NCBI GenBank assembly: GCA_902984215.1
Contig: CADWAF010000098.1
Location: 1 to 18,237 of the forward strand
Reading direction: 5' to 3'
Length of the DNA: 18,237 bases
From: Willaertia magna
Taxonomy: Eukaryota; Heterolobosea; Eutetramitea; Acrasida; Naegleriidae
Below the pieces are notes generated by a model that was not told the origin of the DNA, ran no database searches, and saw nothing but the letters and a program-made list of their open reading frames with translations. Shown here one piece after another: positions 9,849 through 18,046 of the stretch (position 1 is the first letter of the stretch; every line of letters begins with the position of its first letter). A program made the position numbers and the translations under genes.

Positions 9849-9921
9849 ATGGGGTATACTCCTACCTTAAATGGAATTAGTGAATTTAAAAGTGTAATGT
9901 GTAGTGGATCTGAAAATAATA
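9849..9921 (+). pseudogene. Exon 5 relic of the RCC1-like family, left half
   Basis: The plus strand reads LNGISEFKSVMCSG, matching LNGISKFKSxMCxG at the start of exon 5 in copies A, D and E. It ends with GAAAATAATA, which in copy D (13531-13540) directly precedes the sequence seen in the right half at 10664. There is a small internal deletion of about 18 nt relative to copy D, and about 10 nt are missing before LNG. The orientation is opposite to the flanking copies B and C. Confidence 0.75.
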
Positions 9922-9939
9922 ATTAAAATAATATGTAGA
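9918..9939 (+). repeat. 22-bp direct repeat, copy 1
   Basis: It begins AATAATTAAAAT and ends ATGTAGA, and is identical over 22 bp to 10285-10306. An ATCTAC motif follows about 20 bp later (9960). It overlaps the end of the left exon 5 relic. Confidence 0.8.
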
Positions 9940-9959
9940 TTATCGATTGTTAATTATGC

Positions 9960-10040
9960 ATCTACAGCTGTAAATTATACATACTTCCCAAGAAGTTTCC
10001 CATCTGTATGGTTTGTATGGGCATAAACGTCCTTATTCCT
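9960..10040 (-). pseudogene. Diverged 5S rRNA-like relic (3' half)
   Basis: Read on the minus strand, CAGATGGGAAACTTCTTGGG (10016-9997) parallels the box C region GAGATGGGAGATTTCTCGGG of the 5S gene at 10323-10440. It ends, after a short expansion, in CAGCTGTAGAT, like the 5S terminus GTGCTGTAGAT. The 5' half is only weakly recognisable or absent. It could be a decayed 5S copy or a 5S-derived retroposed fragment. Confidence 0.5.
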
Positions 10041-10106
10041 TTATTACTTTGGAGAATTCTTCTTTGCCTGGACTCCAACAAATACCTCTAAAATTTATTC
10101 CTTAAT

Positions 10107-10213
10107 CTTAAAGCCACAGTTAAATAATTGACAGTCTAATTTTGGGAAATGCCAGCGGCTTTAAGTAACAGTAAACCAATATTATTAAATAAATTATTTT
10201 ATTAGGTTTTTTT
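10107..10213 (+). other. Stem-loop followed by T run (possible Pol III transcript)
   Basis: CTTAAAGCC (10107-10115) and GGCTTTAAG (10157-10165) pair perfectly over 9 bp around a 41-nt loop. A second weaker pairing, AACC...GGTT, ends at seven T residues (10207-10213). T runs terminate RNA polymerase III. No known small RNA was recognised. Confidence 0.25.
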
Positions 10214-10284
10214 AGCCAAAAGAATTAATTATTTAACTTTAAAACGCTTTTACAAACTAAAAGTTCAAAAGTTCCCTAATATAC

Positions 10285-10306
10285 AATAATTAAAATAATA
10301 TGTAGA
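10285..10306 (+). repeat. 22-bp direct repeat, copy 2 (upstream of 5S)
   Basis: Identical to 9918-9939. It ends 16 bp before the 5S rRNA start, so it could be a conserved upstream promoter element of 5S copies or a trace of duplication. Confidence 0.8.
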
Positions 10307-10322
10307 CTGATATAATTCAAAT

Positions 10323-10440
10323 ATCTACGGCCATACCACTGTGAAAGCACCTCATCCAGTCATATTTGAGAAGTTAAGCACAGTAGGGCTACATTAGTAC
10401 TGAGATGGGAGATTTCTCGGGAACCTGTAGTGCTGTAGAT
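10323..10440 (+). rRNA. 5S ribosomal RNA
   Basis: This 118-nt gene has the eukaryotic 5S hallmarks: GGCCATACCAC near the 5' end, AAGTTAAGCA (box A region), GGGC, TTAGTACT, GATGGGAGA (box C) and CGGGAAC, ending GTGCTGTAGAT. The termini ATCTACGGC and GCTGTAGAT pair over nine positions (one G-U) as helix I. A T run follows immediately, as expected of a Pol III terminator. It is a single gene among protein-coding genes, inside a segment that splits an RCC1-family relic, which suggests dispersed rather than tandem-array 5S genes in this genome. The intact helix and internal promoter boxes argue that it is functional or recently copied. Confidence 0.94.
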
Positions 10441-10444
10441 TTTT
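10440..10444 (+). terminator. Pol III terminator of 5S rRNA
   Basis: A run of five T residues starts at the last base of the mature 5S region. Confidence 0.7.
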
Positions 10445-10548
10445 AATTAATAAAATTATTTTAATAAAAATTGAATAAAAAATTAAAAACAAATAGAAAC
10501 TAACATAGAACAACAGATTTTTGTTTTAAAATTACACCAATTTTATTT

Positions 10549-10668
10549 TCAGACAATTATTAAAACAGTTAATATTAAAGATATTTGTTCTAAAGATTCT
10601 CCATTTCTAATCTTTTCTTTTACTTCATTAATTATTTTCCTACTAACTATTTCCTTTTTAAAATCTAT
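10549..10668 (-). pseudogene. Short coding fragment, HTH-like
   Basis: The minus-strand frame reads IDFKKEIVSRKIINEVKEK, then IRNGESLEQISLILTV and a TGA. The pattern of a charged helix followed by GxSLEQIS is reminiscent of N-terminal helix-turn-helix segments of transposases, but it is far too short to identify. The upstream part of the same open frame (to 10731) is only the antisense of the exon 5 relic. A +1 frame shows LSENKIGVILKQKSVVL beyond the stop, so a frameshifted longer gene is possible. Confidence 0.25.
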
Positions 10669-10757
10669 TTTCTGTTGTAATAAAAGTTTAGCTTTACAAC
10701 AATATAATTTTCCAATTAAAACGAAGGACAATTTATTTATGACAGTTGTTAATAGCC
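10664..10757 (+). pseudogene. Exon 5 relic of the RCC1-like family, right half
   Basis: TGTTGTAATAAAAGTTTAGC matches copy E almost exactly, and YNFPIKTKDNLF follows as in YNFPIKTKNKLF of copy D. Two small indels shift the frame. Homology fades after about 10745. With 9849-9921 it forms one exon cut by the inserted segment. Confidence 0.75.
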
Positions 10758-10812
10758 CATTTTAATTACTGCTGTTAAAAAAAAGATTATTTCATATCTT
10801 TTTATTACACTA

Positions 10813-12300
10813 TTATAAATAAATAATAATATCTGATAAACTTTTTGTCTTTACAATACCTTTCAGTTTTACTTCAAAATAATCTAAACTTTTGCTCTTC
10901 TTATTATTTTTACACAAAATAATTCCTCTAACAGATTGCGTTTGAAGTTGAATGCCCATCTCAATAACTTCATCTTCTCTTTCACCAAATTTACCAATCC
11001 ATTTATCCAAATTACAATCAATCTCAGTTAACAATTCTTCATTTCTTTTCACTGGAAATGCATATTCTCCATTATTATAATAATCTTGTTTACAACAGTT
11101 CAAAATTGTATTATCTTCTGTTAATAAAAAGGAATTATATCCACCACAAAGTACACTTTTATATTTATTAATGCCATTTAATTCTAATTTTGTTAATCCA
11201 ATACAACTAAGATAAGCGACAGTTGAGTTATAATTCTTTCCAAGTTGACCACTTTGTAAAATAATTATTGTAATACTGATACATAAATACTTACTCATCA
11301 AATTTTCCAGTTACATAAACTTCACCATTATCTATTAATTAAAAATATATTAAATAGTTAATTATTAATAATATTAAAAACTGTTTACAATCATCAAAAA
11401 AAAGAACTTACTTGTTAAATAGACAGAGTGAAAATTACCACAATCAAATTGTTTCACCCTTCCTTTTAATTGTTCAATCAATGTGAATTCACGTAATTCT
11501 GATGGATTACCTTCTGTTCCAATATTCATATAATAATTATATCCACTACCTAAATTTGTAAAGTGACAATTAAAATATTTAAACGTTTATTCTTAATAAA
11601 AAGTAAAACTTACCATAACAATTACCATTTTCACATCTTAAAACTGCAAATAAATATCCACATTTAATTTCAATAATTTTGCTTTCTAATTTATCTAATT
11701 TTGTTTGTCTTTCAAATTTAGTTAAATTATCATTAGTAACATCATAACCTAACACACCATTCACATTTTCACCATAAATGAATAATTTTCCCTTTTCTAT
11801 TTTATTATTTTATAAAATTACAAAAATTGTAAATACAAGTCATTACAATTTTTGTAAACATAAATTAACCAATAATAATCAAAAAACAAACACTTACCAG
11901 TCAATAAAAACGCAAACTTTCTAGCACCGCCAGTTGCTAACTTGACAAATTGATCATCTAAATCAATTTGCGGTAAATCTACAACGCCAGTTGATAAGTA
12001 CGCTTTATCTTTTGTTAAAACGTTTTTTGCACTAAAATTTACAGTAATATCAATAATATTTTCTTCACTTAAGAGACTTGCAATGTAATTAGATAAAATA
12101 AGTTGATATCCTTTATTGTTTTTAGTGACATAATATAAATCTAAAGATTCACTACAAATATTTTTCACATTTTCAATTTCTTTAAAATTTGTAATCATTC
12201 CTTCGTTTTTATTATTGGAAAGAAAGTTATTGGTTTTTTCTTCATTATGATATTCAAACACGCAGATAGTGTTGTTGTTTGCGTTGATGTTTTCTTTCAT
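10813..12300 (-). CDS. RCC1-like beta-propeller protein, copy C (399 aa)
   Basis: Five exons join in frame: 12300-11898, 11796-11614, 11549-11412, 11331-11295 and 11251-10813 (1200 nt). Exon 4 is 37 nt, as in copies A and E. Repeats are clear: RKFAFLLT..KGKLFIYGENVNGVLGY, IKCGYLFAVLRCENGNCYG, and FDCGNFHSVYLTNNGEVYVT continuing GKFDDGQLG, a canonical RCC1 motif. Exon 5 gives LTKLELNGINKYKSVLCGGY, and the protein ends SLSDIIIYL. The start MKENINANNNTICVFEYH differs from the MNC start of copies A, D and E and places C with copy B. Its ATG is 88 bp from that of the oppositely directed copy D, so they may share a promoter. Function is inferred only at fold level. Confidence 0.86.
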
Positions 12301-12388
12301 TATTTGATGTGTGGAAAAAACATTTGATAGCTGACAAGTTTAAGGTAAATATGGCAAGTGTGAAAAAAATAAAATAAAATTAAAAAAA
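12301..12388. promoter_or_regulatory. 88-bp divergent promoter region between copies C and D
   Basis: The two ATGs face away from each other across 88 bp. ATTTGAT occurs at both sides of a GTGTGGAAAAAAC stretch near the C start, and the D side is an A-rich leader. All signals for both genes must lie here or within the genes. No specific factor site was recognised. Confidence 0.5.
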
Positions 12389-13822
12389 ATGAATTGCCTA
12401 TTTGAATATTCCGACAAAACAAAATCTTTTATTAATTTCAATGAAAATCAAAACAGTTTCTTAAATTATAATAATAAAATTAATAAAATTATTTGGGAAT
12501 TTCCTAATCTTTTTTTTATTACAAAAAATAATAAATTTTATCGTGTCAATTTAAAAGAAAAAGAAGGAAAAGCAATTTTAGAAAAAGAAAATGTCATTTC
12601 TGCAACTATTTCAGCATTTAGTAATTATAATTATTTAACACAAAATCATGTTATTTTAAAGAATATTAATTTAATTGATTTACCACCATTATTAGACGAA
12701 GATGATAAAATTATTAATTTTGAGACTACTGGTGATTTATCTTGTTGTTTGTTATTAACTGGTATGTTGTTTACAATTATAATTTTTATAATTTTACAAA
12801 TTTAATTTTACAATTTTGTAAAAAAAATAAATATTTTTTTTATATATTTAATTGTAATTTTACAATATTATATAAAGAGGAAAAGTTTATTTTTATGGTA
12901 CTAACGGTTACGGTATATTTGGTTGTACAACTTTACAAAAAGATGAAAAAGTTACCAGTTTTGTAAAGCACACAGAATTAGAAGAGAAAATTACAAGTAA
13001 AATTGTTGAAATTAAATGTGGATATACATTTTGTGTTATAAGATGCGAAAATGGTGATTGTCACGGTATGTGTATCATTTTATTAGTTTATAATTTTAAA
13101 TTATTATATTTTAAAAATAGGAAGTGGATATAATTATTATGTGAATATGGGAATTACAACAAAGAAAGAATTACATGAATTTACATTAAAAGAAATTGAA
13201 GGAAAAGTAAAACAATATGGTTGCGGACATTTTAGTTGTGCCTTTTTAACATGTAAGTTTTTATTTAGTTATAAAATTATTTATTTACAATAACACCAAG
13301 TTGATGGAGATATTTATGTTTGTGAAAGCACCGAGTAAGTCGTAACATATTAATTAAATGTTTAATTATTAAATATGTATTATTGTAAATAAACAGGGGA
13401 CAATTTGGGACACAATTTCCGTTAACAGTTAGCGGTAGTCTCGGTATTCCATTAACGAAATTAAAATTAAATGGAATTAAGTAAATTTAAAAGTGTCATG
13501 TGTAGTAGAAATAATTCTACTTTTTTAACAGAAAATAATACAATTTTTTGTTGTAACCATAGTTTTGCGCAACAAGAATATAATTTTCCAATTAAAACAA
13601 AAAACAAATTATTTATTGAAATTGATTGTAATTTAAATAATTTTATTGGCAGATTTGGTGAAAAGAAAAATGAAATTATTGAAAATGGAATGCAAATTAA
13701 TGGAAGTAAGGTAATGAGAGGTATTGTTTTGTGTAAAGAATTTAGGAAAAGTAAGAGTTTAAATTATTAATTATTGTTTAATGTAAATGAGATCTTGATT
13801 GTAATCACAAAAAATAAGGCAT
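12389..13822 (+). pseudogene. RCC1-like copy D, frameshifted and C-terminally decayed
   Basis: Exons 12389-12761, 12880-13065, 13121-13252, 13301-13334 and 13397 onward align with the intact copies, with normal splice sites. In exon 5 the family motif LNGISKFK is broken: GGAATTAAGTAAATTT has one extra A compared with GGAATTAGTAAATTT of copy E, so the spliced frame meets TAA at 13482-13484 after about 270 residues. The shifted frame then continues the family sequence (SKFKSVMCS to RKSKSLNY) to a second stop at 13768-13770, and the remaining tail up to LSDI has decayed. Exon 4 is 34 nt and reads CESTE instead of CGKQ. Exon 1 (MNCLFEYSDKTKSF) is intact, so loss is recent; a truncated product remains possible. 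Confidence 0.75.
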
Positions 13823-14168
13823 GTTGTATAATAATAATATAAAACTATCATAGTTATTTTATTTGTAATGATTATTATATACCTCCTTACTTATATTGTG
13901 TTAAATATAAGATATATTGTCTTAACAATGTAGTGATCTGACAAGGTTTAAAGCAAAACAGTTCTTTGAGATTTGTAGTTATTTAGTGAGGTATTCTAAT
14001 GGTTACAACAAAAAATTGTATTACGGATAAACAAAGATTGAATTATATTAAAACTGAATGGGAAAAGTAAAAAAATAAATCAACAATTTATTAATTTACA
14101 ACATTTCAATTCACACAATACTTTAAATTTCTTTATAAAATTAAGTCTAAAGTTTTTTAATTATTTCA
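13823..14168. other. Gap between convergent copies D and E
   Basis: The 3' ends of D and E face each other here. A 23-codon frame at 13999-14070 (MVTTKNCITDKQRL..., ending KTEWEK) looks more protein-like than its surroundings but has no partner exon or recognised homologue. No other feature was seen. Confidence 0.4.
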
Positions 14169-15608
14169 TTAATAAAATAATAAACAAATATCTGATAAAT
14201 GTTTACTCCTAATTGTAATTATCAAATTATTCAAAAAATAATTTAAACTTTTAGTCAACCCATAATTTTTACACAAAACAATACCTCTCATTACATTTCT
14301 ATTCATTTGAATTCCAATTTCAATAATTTCATTTTTCTTTTCTCCAAATCTTTTAATAAAATTATTTAAATTACAATCAACCTCAATAAATAATTCTTCT
14401 TTTAGTTTAATTGGAAAATTATACTTTTCATTTGCTAAACCTTTATTACAACATAACATTGTATTATTTTCGGTTAAAAGGATTGTACAATATCCACTAC
14501 ACATGACACCTTTAAATTTACTAATTCCATTTAATTCTAATTTAGTTAATGGAATGCCAAGATTACCAAATTTTAATGTAATTTTTTTATCAAAAACTTT
14601 GCTGTTGTTAACAATAGTTGTAAAAAGCAAATAAAAATTATAACAAAAAGTACTGCTACTTACTTGCTTTGTTTTCCACAAATATAAATATCTCCATCAA
14701 CTATTTTGTTAAAGTCGTTTATAAATAAAGCATTAACTTACAAGTTAAAAAAGTACAACCAAAATGTTCACAACCATATTGTTTAACTTTTCCTTCAATT
14801 TCTTTTACTAATGTAAATTCTTTAACAATATTTTTATCAGTAATTCCCATATCTGTATAATAATTATATCCACACCCTTTATTTTGTAATAAAATTGTAA
14901 ATAAAAAGTTAAACAAACCAATAAAATAAAACAACTTATAAACGAATACTTAAATACAATACTTACCATAACAATTACCATTTTCACATTTAATTACACA
15001 AAAATTATATCCACATTTAATGTCAACAATTTTACTTGTCATTTTCTCTTCTAATTCTTTGTGTTTTGTAAACTTTGTAACATGTTCATCAATTTCTAAA
15101 TTTTTACAACCAAATACTCCATAACTATTCTGTCCATAAATATAAATCTTTCCCATTTCTTTACAAAATTATTGTGTAAAATTTATAAATTTTAACAATT
15201 TAACAATTTATAAATATATATAAACAACATACCAGTTAATAAAAAATAACAGTTTGAAGAACCAACGGCTGCAAAATTAATAAATTTATCATTTTGATCT
15301 AATAATTGCGGTAAATCAATTAAATTATTATCTTTTAACATGACATGGTTTTGTGTTAAATAATTACATTGTCCATAAATTAAAGTGCTTGCAATGACAT
15401 TATCATTTACAAATAATATTTTTCTTTCGTCACCTTCTTCTTGTAGTTCAAAACGGTACAATTTATTAAATGTTGTAATGAAATAAAGATTTGGAAATTC
15501 CCAAATAATTTGGTTAATTTCATTGTGATTTATGAAATTATGATTTTCATTGAAATTATTCAATAAAAAAGATTTTGTTTTATCGGAATAATCAAATATG
15601 CAGTTCAT
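14169..15608 (-). CDS. RCC1-like beta-propeller protein, copy E (390 aa)
   Basis: Five exons join in frame: 15608-15233, 15158-14967, 14876-14742, 14700-14664 and 14601-14169 (1173 nt). Exon 2 reads EMGKIYIYGQNSYGVFGC and IKCGYNFCVIKCENGNCYG. Exon 3 reads GCGYNYYTDMGITDKN, then VKQYGCEHFGCTFLT. Exon 4 carries DGDIYICGKQS. Exon 5 begins KVFDKKITLKFGNLG, replacing the GQFGTEFPL seen in copy A, so one blade strand has diverged; the acceptor CAG at 14604-14602 is the only one keeping the frame. It continues LTKLELNGISKFKGVMCSGY and ends HLSDICLLFY. The start MNCIFDYSDKTKSF places it with A and D. Intron 3 is only 41 bp. Likely a propeller-type interaction protein of unknown partner. Confidence 0.83.
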
Positions 15609-15967
15609 TTTTTTTTGTAATCTTTTTTTATGTTATCTTTATGTTATTCACAGTAACACAACTTGCAGGCATTTAACGCTTTTATAGTAAAATTCTTTAA
15701 AAAATAATATAATTCTGTTTTTTATAATTCGTAAAAGTATTTAATTTAACAGAAAATTTATTCTTTAAATAATTAATTTATTTATTATAAAAAATTTAAT
15801 AAAATGAACATTGTAAATAATTATTATAGTTTTGATATTAAATTGTTAATAAAAAATCATTTTAAATATATTTATAAATACTTTTCTAGTTCTAATGTTT
15901 ATTAAAAAATAATTAATTTACATAAAATAAAAAATTTTAATATTAATATTAAATTTATTAGTATAAA
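15609..15967. other. Upstream region of copy E, AT-rich
   Basis: 15609-15690 would hold the copy E promoter (CACAGTAACACAACTTGCAGG is the least AT-rich stretch). A 33-codon plus-strand frame at 15804-15905 is made only of AT-rich codons and is not supported as a gene. Confidence 0.4.
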
Positions 15968-16901
15968 CTAAAAATCGTCATAAACATCCATCATTATTGG
16001 ATCTTCATCTTTATTTAAATTATCCAAAGAGACATTAGATACAAAAAAAGATTCTTTTTCATCTTTAATAAATCTAAAACTTTTCAACTCCCCGCTGAAG
16101 TAGAAAAATAGTTATAAATGCTTTTAAAATCCTTTATATCTAAAGCACTAAAATCTAATGTTATAACATTATCAACATTCTCATAATCTTCACAATAAAT
16201 CAATTCATCATCAAAAGTGTCAAATAAAACAAAAAATTGAAAACTATATAAGCTATACTTTACATTAATTATAAAAAAATACTTATTTGTAACTTCTGAA
16301 TATATTTAATTTAATTCTATTGTCATTCTTTGCACACTGCGATCTGTAATTATTAAATGTTTTCTTTTTGTAACATATTTTTCACTAAAACAAAAGTTAA
16401 TTTCATGTACAATATTAATTAATAAAAAATCTTTGTTTTTCTTAACAAAAATATCTTCTGCTAAACGATTCTTTTCATTTTTTGCTAAAAAACTAAATGC
16501 TATTTCACCTATTTCTTTATTAAAGCCAACTATGTTGTTGAAAATAATGTTATGTAAGGCAAGATTATGATTTTTCTAGTATTTCATTAATAAAGACTGT
16601 AAAAGTTCAGTATTTGTATATAATTAGTTTTTAGCAAACAATAAAATAATTATTATTATATTTCTATATTCATCAAACAAAGCTCTATTATTTGTTTTAA
16701 GAGTATAATAATAATCTTTTAAAGTAATTGAAGTAAGTGATATAATGATATTGAACTATATTATATTTATTTACTTTATCAAAGCTATAATAATATTCTT
16801 AATAAGCTAAAGTGATAATATTAAAAAATTCTATTAATTGTATCAAAGACAGTTTCGTTGTTTTTAATTTTAATTGTAATAAAAAAATAACTTTTATTAG
16901 T
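15968..16901 (-). pseudogene. Long decayed coding sequence, unknown family
   Basis: Minus-strand translation gives protein-like text for about 300 codons, interrupted by stops and shifts. From upstream: TNKSYFFITIKIKNNETVFD; then SFDKVNKYNIVQ in another frame; KTNNRALFDEYRNI, stop, LYTNTELLQSLLMKY, stop, KNHNLALHNIIFNNIVGF, GEIAFSFLAKNEKNRLAEDI, HLIITDRSVQRMTIELN. A stop at 16308-16306 follows, then SEVTNKYFFIINVKYSLY, ENVDNVITLDFSALDIKDF and YNYFSTSAG. A -1 shift near 16090 leads to ELKSFRFIKDEKESFF and DPIMMDVYDDF with the final stop at 15970-15968. The segments TNKSYFFITIK and TNKYFFIINVK look like repeats of one unit, each starting after an AG. No family recognised; an ankyrin-like or other helical repeat protein is a guess. 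Confidence 0.6.
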
Positions 16902-17220
16902 CTAAATAAGTAAAAATTAGTAAATATATACTAAACACAAGAACTAACTATTTTGTAAATAGGGCTGAAACATGAAAATTTGTTTATGTAGGTCTATTGA
17001 AATTAAATTTATGATAAATATAATCAATATTAAAGTTATCAACATGGAATACTTTATAATATATTTGAAAATGCAATTCATTATGGAGTTTTTTTTAATA
17101 ACTGGCTTAAAGGAAATTAATTTGTTGTAAAAAATAGACATTTGTAAACTAAAATAAAATTTTATAAATCATTAACTGATGTAAAAAACTGAAATTAATA
17201 TTTGTTGTCTCTATGCTTGA
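16902..17220. other. AT-rich region with a possible exon 1 trace
   Basis: A 65-codon minus-strand frame (17141-16944) is low-complexity. Inside it, ATGAATTGCATTTTCAAATA (17081-17062) resembles the starts ATGAATTGC of copies A and D (MNCIFKY versus MNCLFEY), but the similarity ends after about 20 nt and may be chance. A second frame reads KVFHVDNFNIDYIYHKFN. No gene is supported. Confidence 0.3.
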
Positions 17221-17427
17221 ATTGACAATATTAGATTTGGTGAAAAAAGAATTTTTAAAAAACTTTATATAGGAAATGAGATATTTAAAATATTTACTAA
17301 TGCTTATTCATCAGAGTATGTTGAATATAAGTTTAATTTTATTATTATTATTAATATTTGTAGTTACCAAAAAAAATGAATTATTTGACTGTATTTTATT
17401 GAATCATTTAAGGTATGATATTAAAAA
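17221..17427 (+). pseudogene. Decayed exon-like fragment, unknown family
   Basis: The plus strand reads IDNIRFGEKRIFKKLYIGNE, IFKIFTNAYSSEYVEYKFNF, IIIINICSYQKK and TGA (17377-17379). One-base slippage in the preceding A8 run restores NELFDCILLNHLRYDIKK, ending at a GTAAGT donor (17428). KNELFDCILLNHL resembles KNNETVFDTINRIF of the decayed sequence at 15968-16901, and the FIIIINI strand before it resembles YFFITIKI, so both may come from one family. RFGEKRIF also recalls RFGEKKNEII of RCC1-family exon 5, but over too few residues to decide. Confidence 0.4.
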
Positions 17428-18046
17428 GTAAGTATTTTTATAGTCTATAATTAATTTCAATTTTAAAGAGTATCCTATAAGTAATAAATAATATAAAACT
17501 TAAGAAAAACAATAAAGTTATTCTACTATGAAATATTAAAAATACTAAAGAATAAAAATTAATGTAAGTAAATAACATATTTTTAGCTACCCAAATTTAA
17601 ATACTATTATATTAAAAAGAATTTTGTATTTTATATTTATAATTGTTATAAGTCTTAGTTTTTTAAATTTTCTATTGTTTCTTTATTAAATATGAATTTA
17701 ATTTATTTTTGTTTTAATTTTTGTTCAATATTTTTTTTAAGTATTAGTTAAAGAAATTTATTAGTTGTTAAATATATTTTTATATCTAATAGTTTAATTT
17801 AATTTAAATTTACATAGTTTATTTATATTAAATTTTATTCTTTTAATTGTTTTTAAAATGTTTTTAGTTTTAAATTTGATTTTATTTGGTTTTTTATTAA
17901 TTATAAAGTTTGGTCTAGTAATTGTTATATTGATTGATTTGTTTTTTGTAAATTTATTTTTAAAATAATTAACTATATTCTTTTTCTCTAACTTTTCTAT
18001 AATTATATTCCAATTTGTACTTTAAAAGTAGTATTAAAAAAATTAT
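17428..18046. other. AT-rich region, nothing recognised
   Basis: Stops are frequent in all frames. A TTTTTAG followed by CTACCCAAATTTAAATAC at 17581-17604 could be an acceptor for a further decayed exon of the fragment just upstream, but the open stretch is only about 23 codons. Confidence 0.4.

Larger units (their letters stand above)
9922..10663. mobile_element. Segment inserted in exon 5 relic, carries 5S rRNA
   Basis: The two halves of one exon 5 relic flank this stretch and would be contiguous in copy D, so about 742 bp appear to have been inserted. Inside lie a diverged 5S-like piece on the minus strand, a stem-loop with a T run, an intact 5S gene on the plus strand and a short minus-strand coding fragment. 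I see no clear terminal inverted repeat or target duplication at the junctions, so the mechanism (5S-derived retroposon, DNA transposon or recombination) is open. The junctions are accurate to perhaps 10 bp because they lie in AT-rich sequence. Confidence 0.5.

Noticed and set aside
12742..12966. 74-codon plus-strand frame across intron 1 of copy D
   Set aside because: It reads through the intron and exon 2 in the wrong frame; the spliced frame matches the family.
15804..15905. 33-codon plus-strand frame starting MNIVNNYY
   Set aside because: Its composition is as expected from AT-rich DNA, and it has no partner or homologue in the window.
16944..17141. 65-codon minus-strand frame as a gene
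   Set aside because: It is an Ile/Lys/Asn-rich frame typical of AT-rich spacer. Only a 20-nt similarity to the family start codon region was noted.
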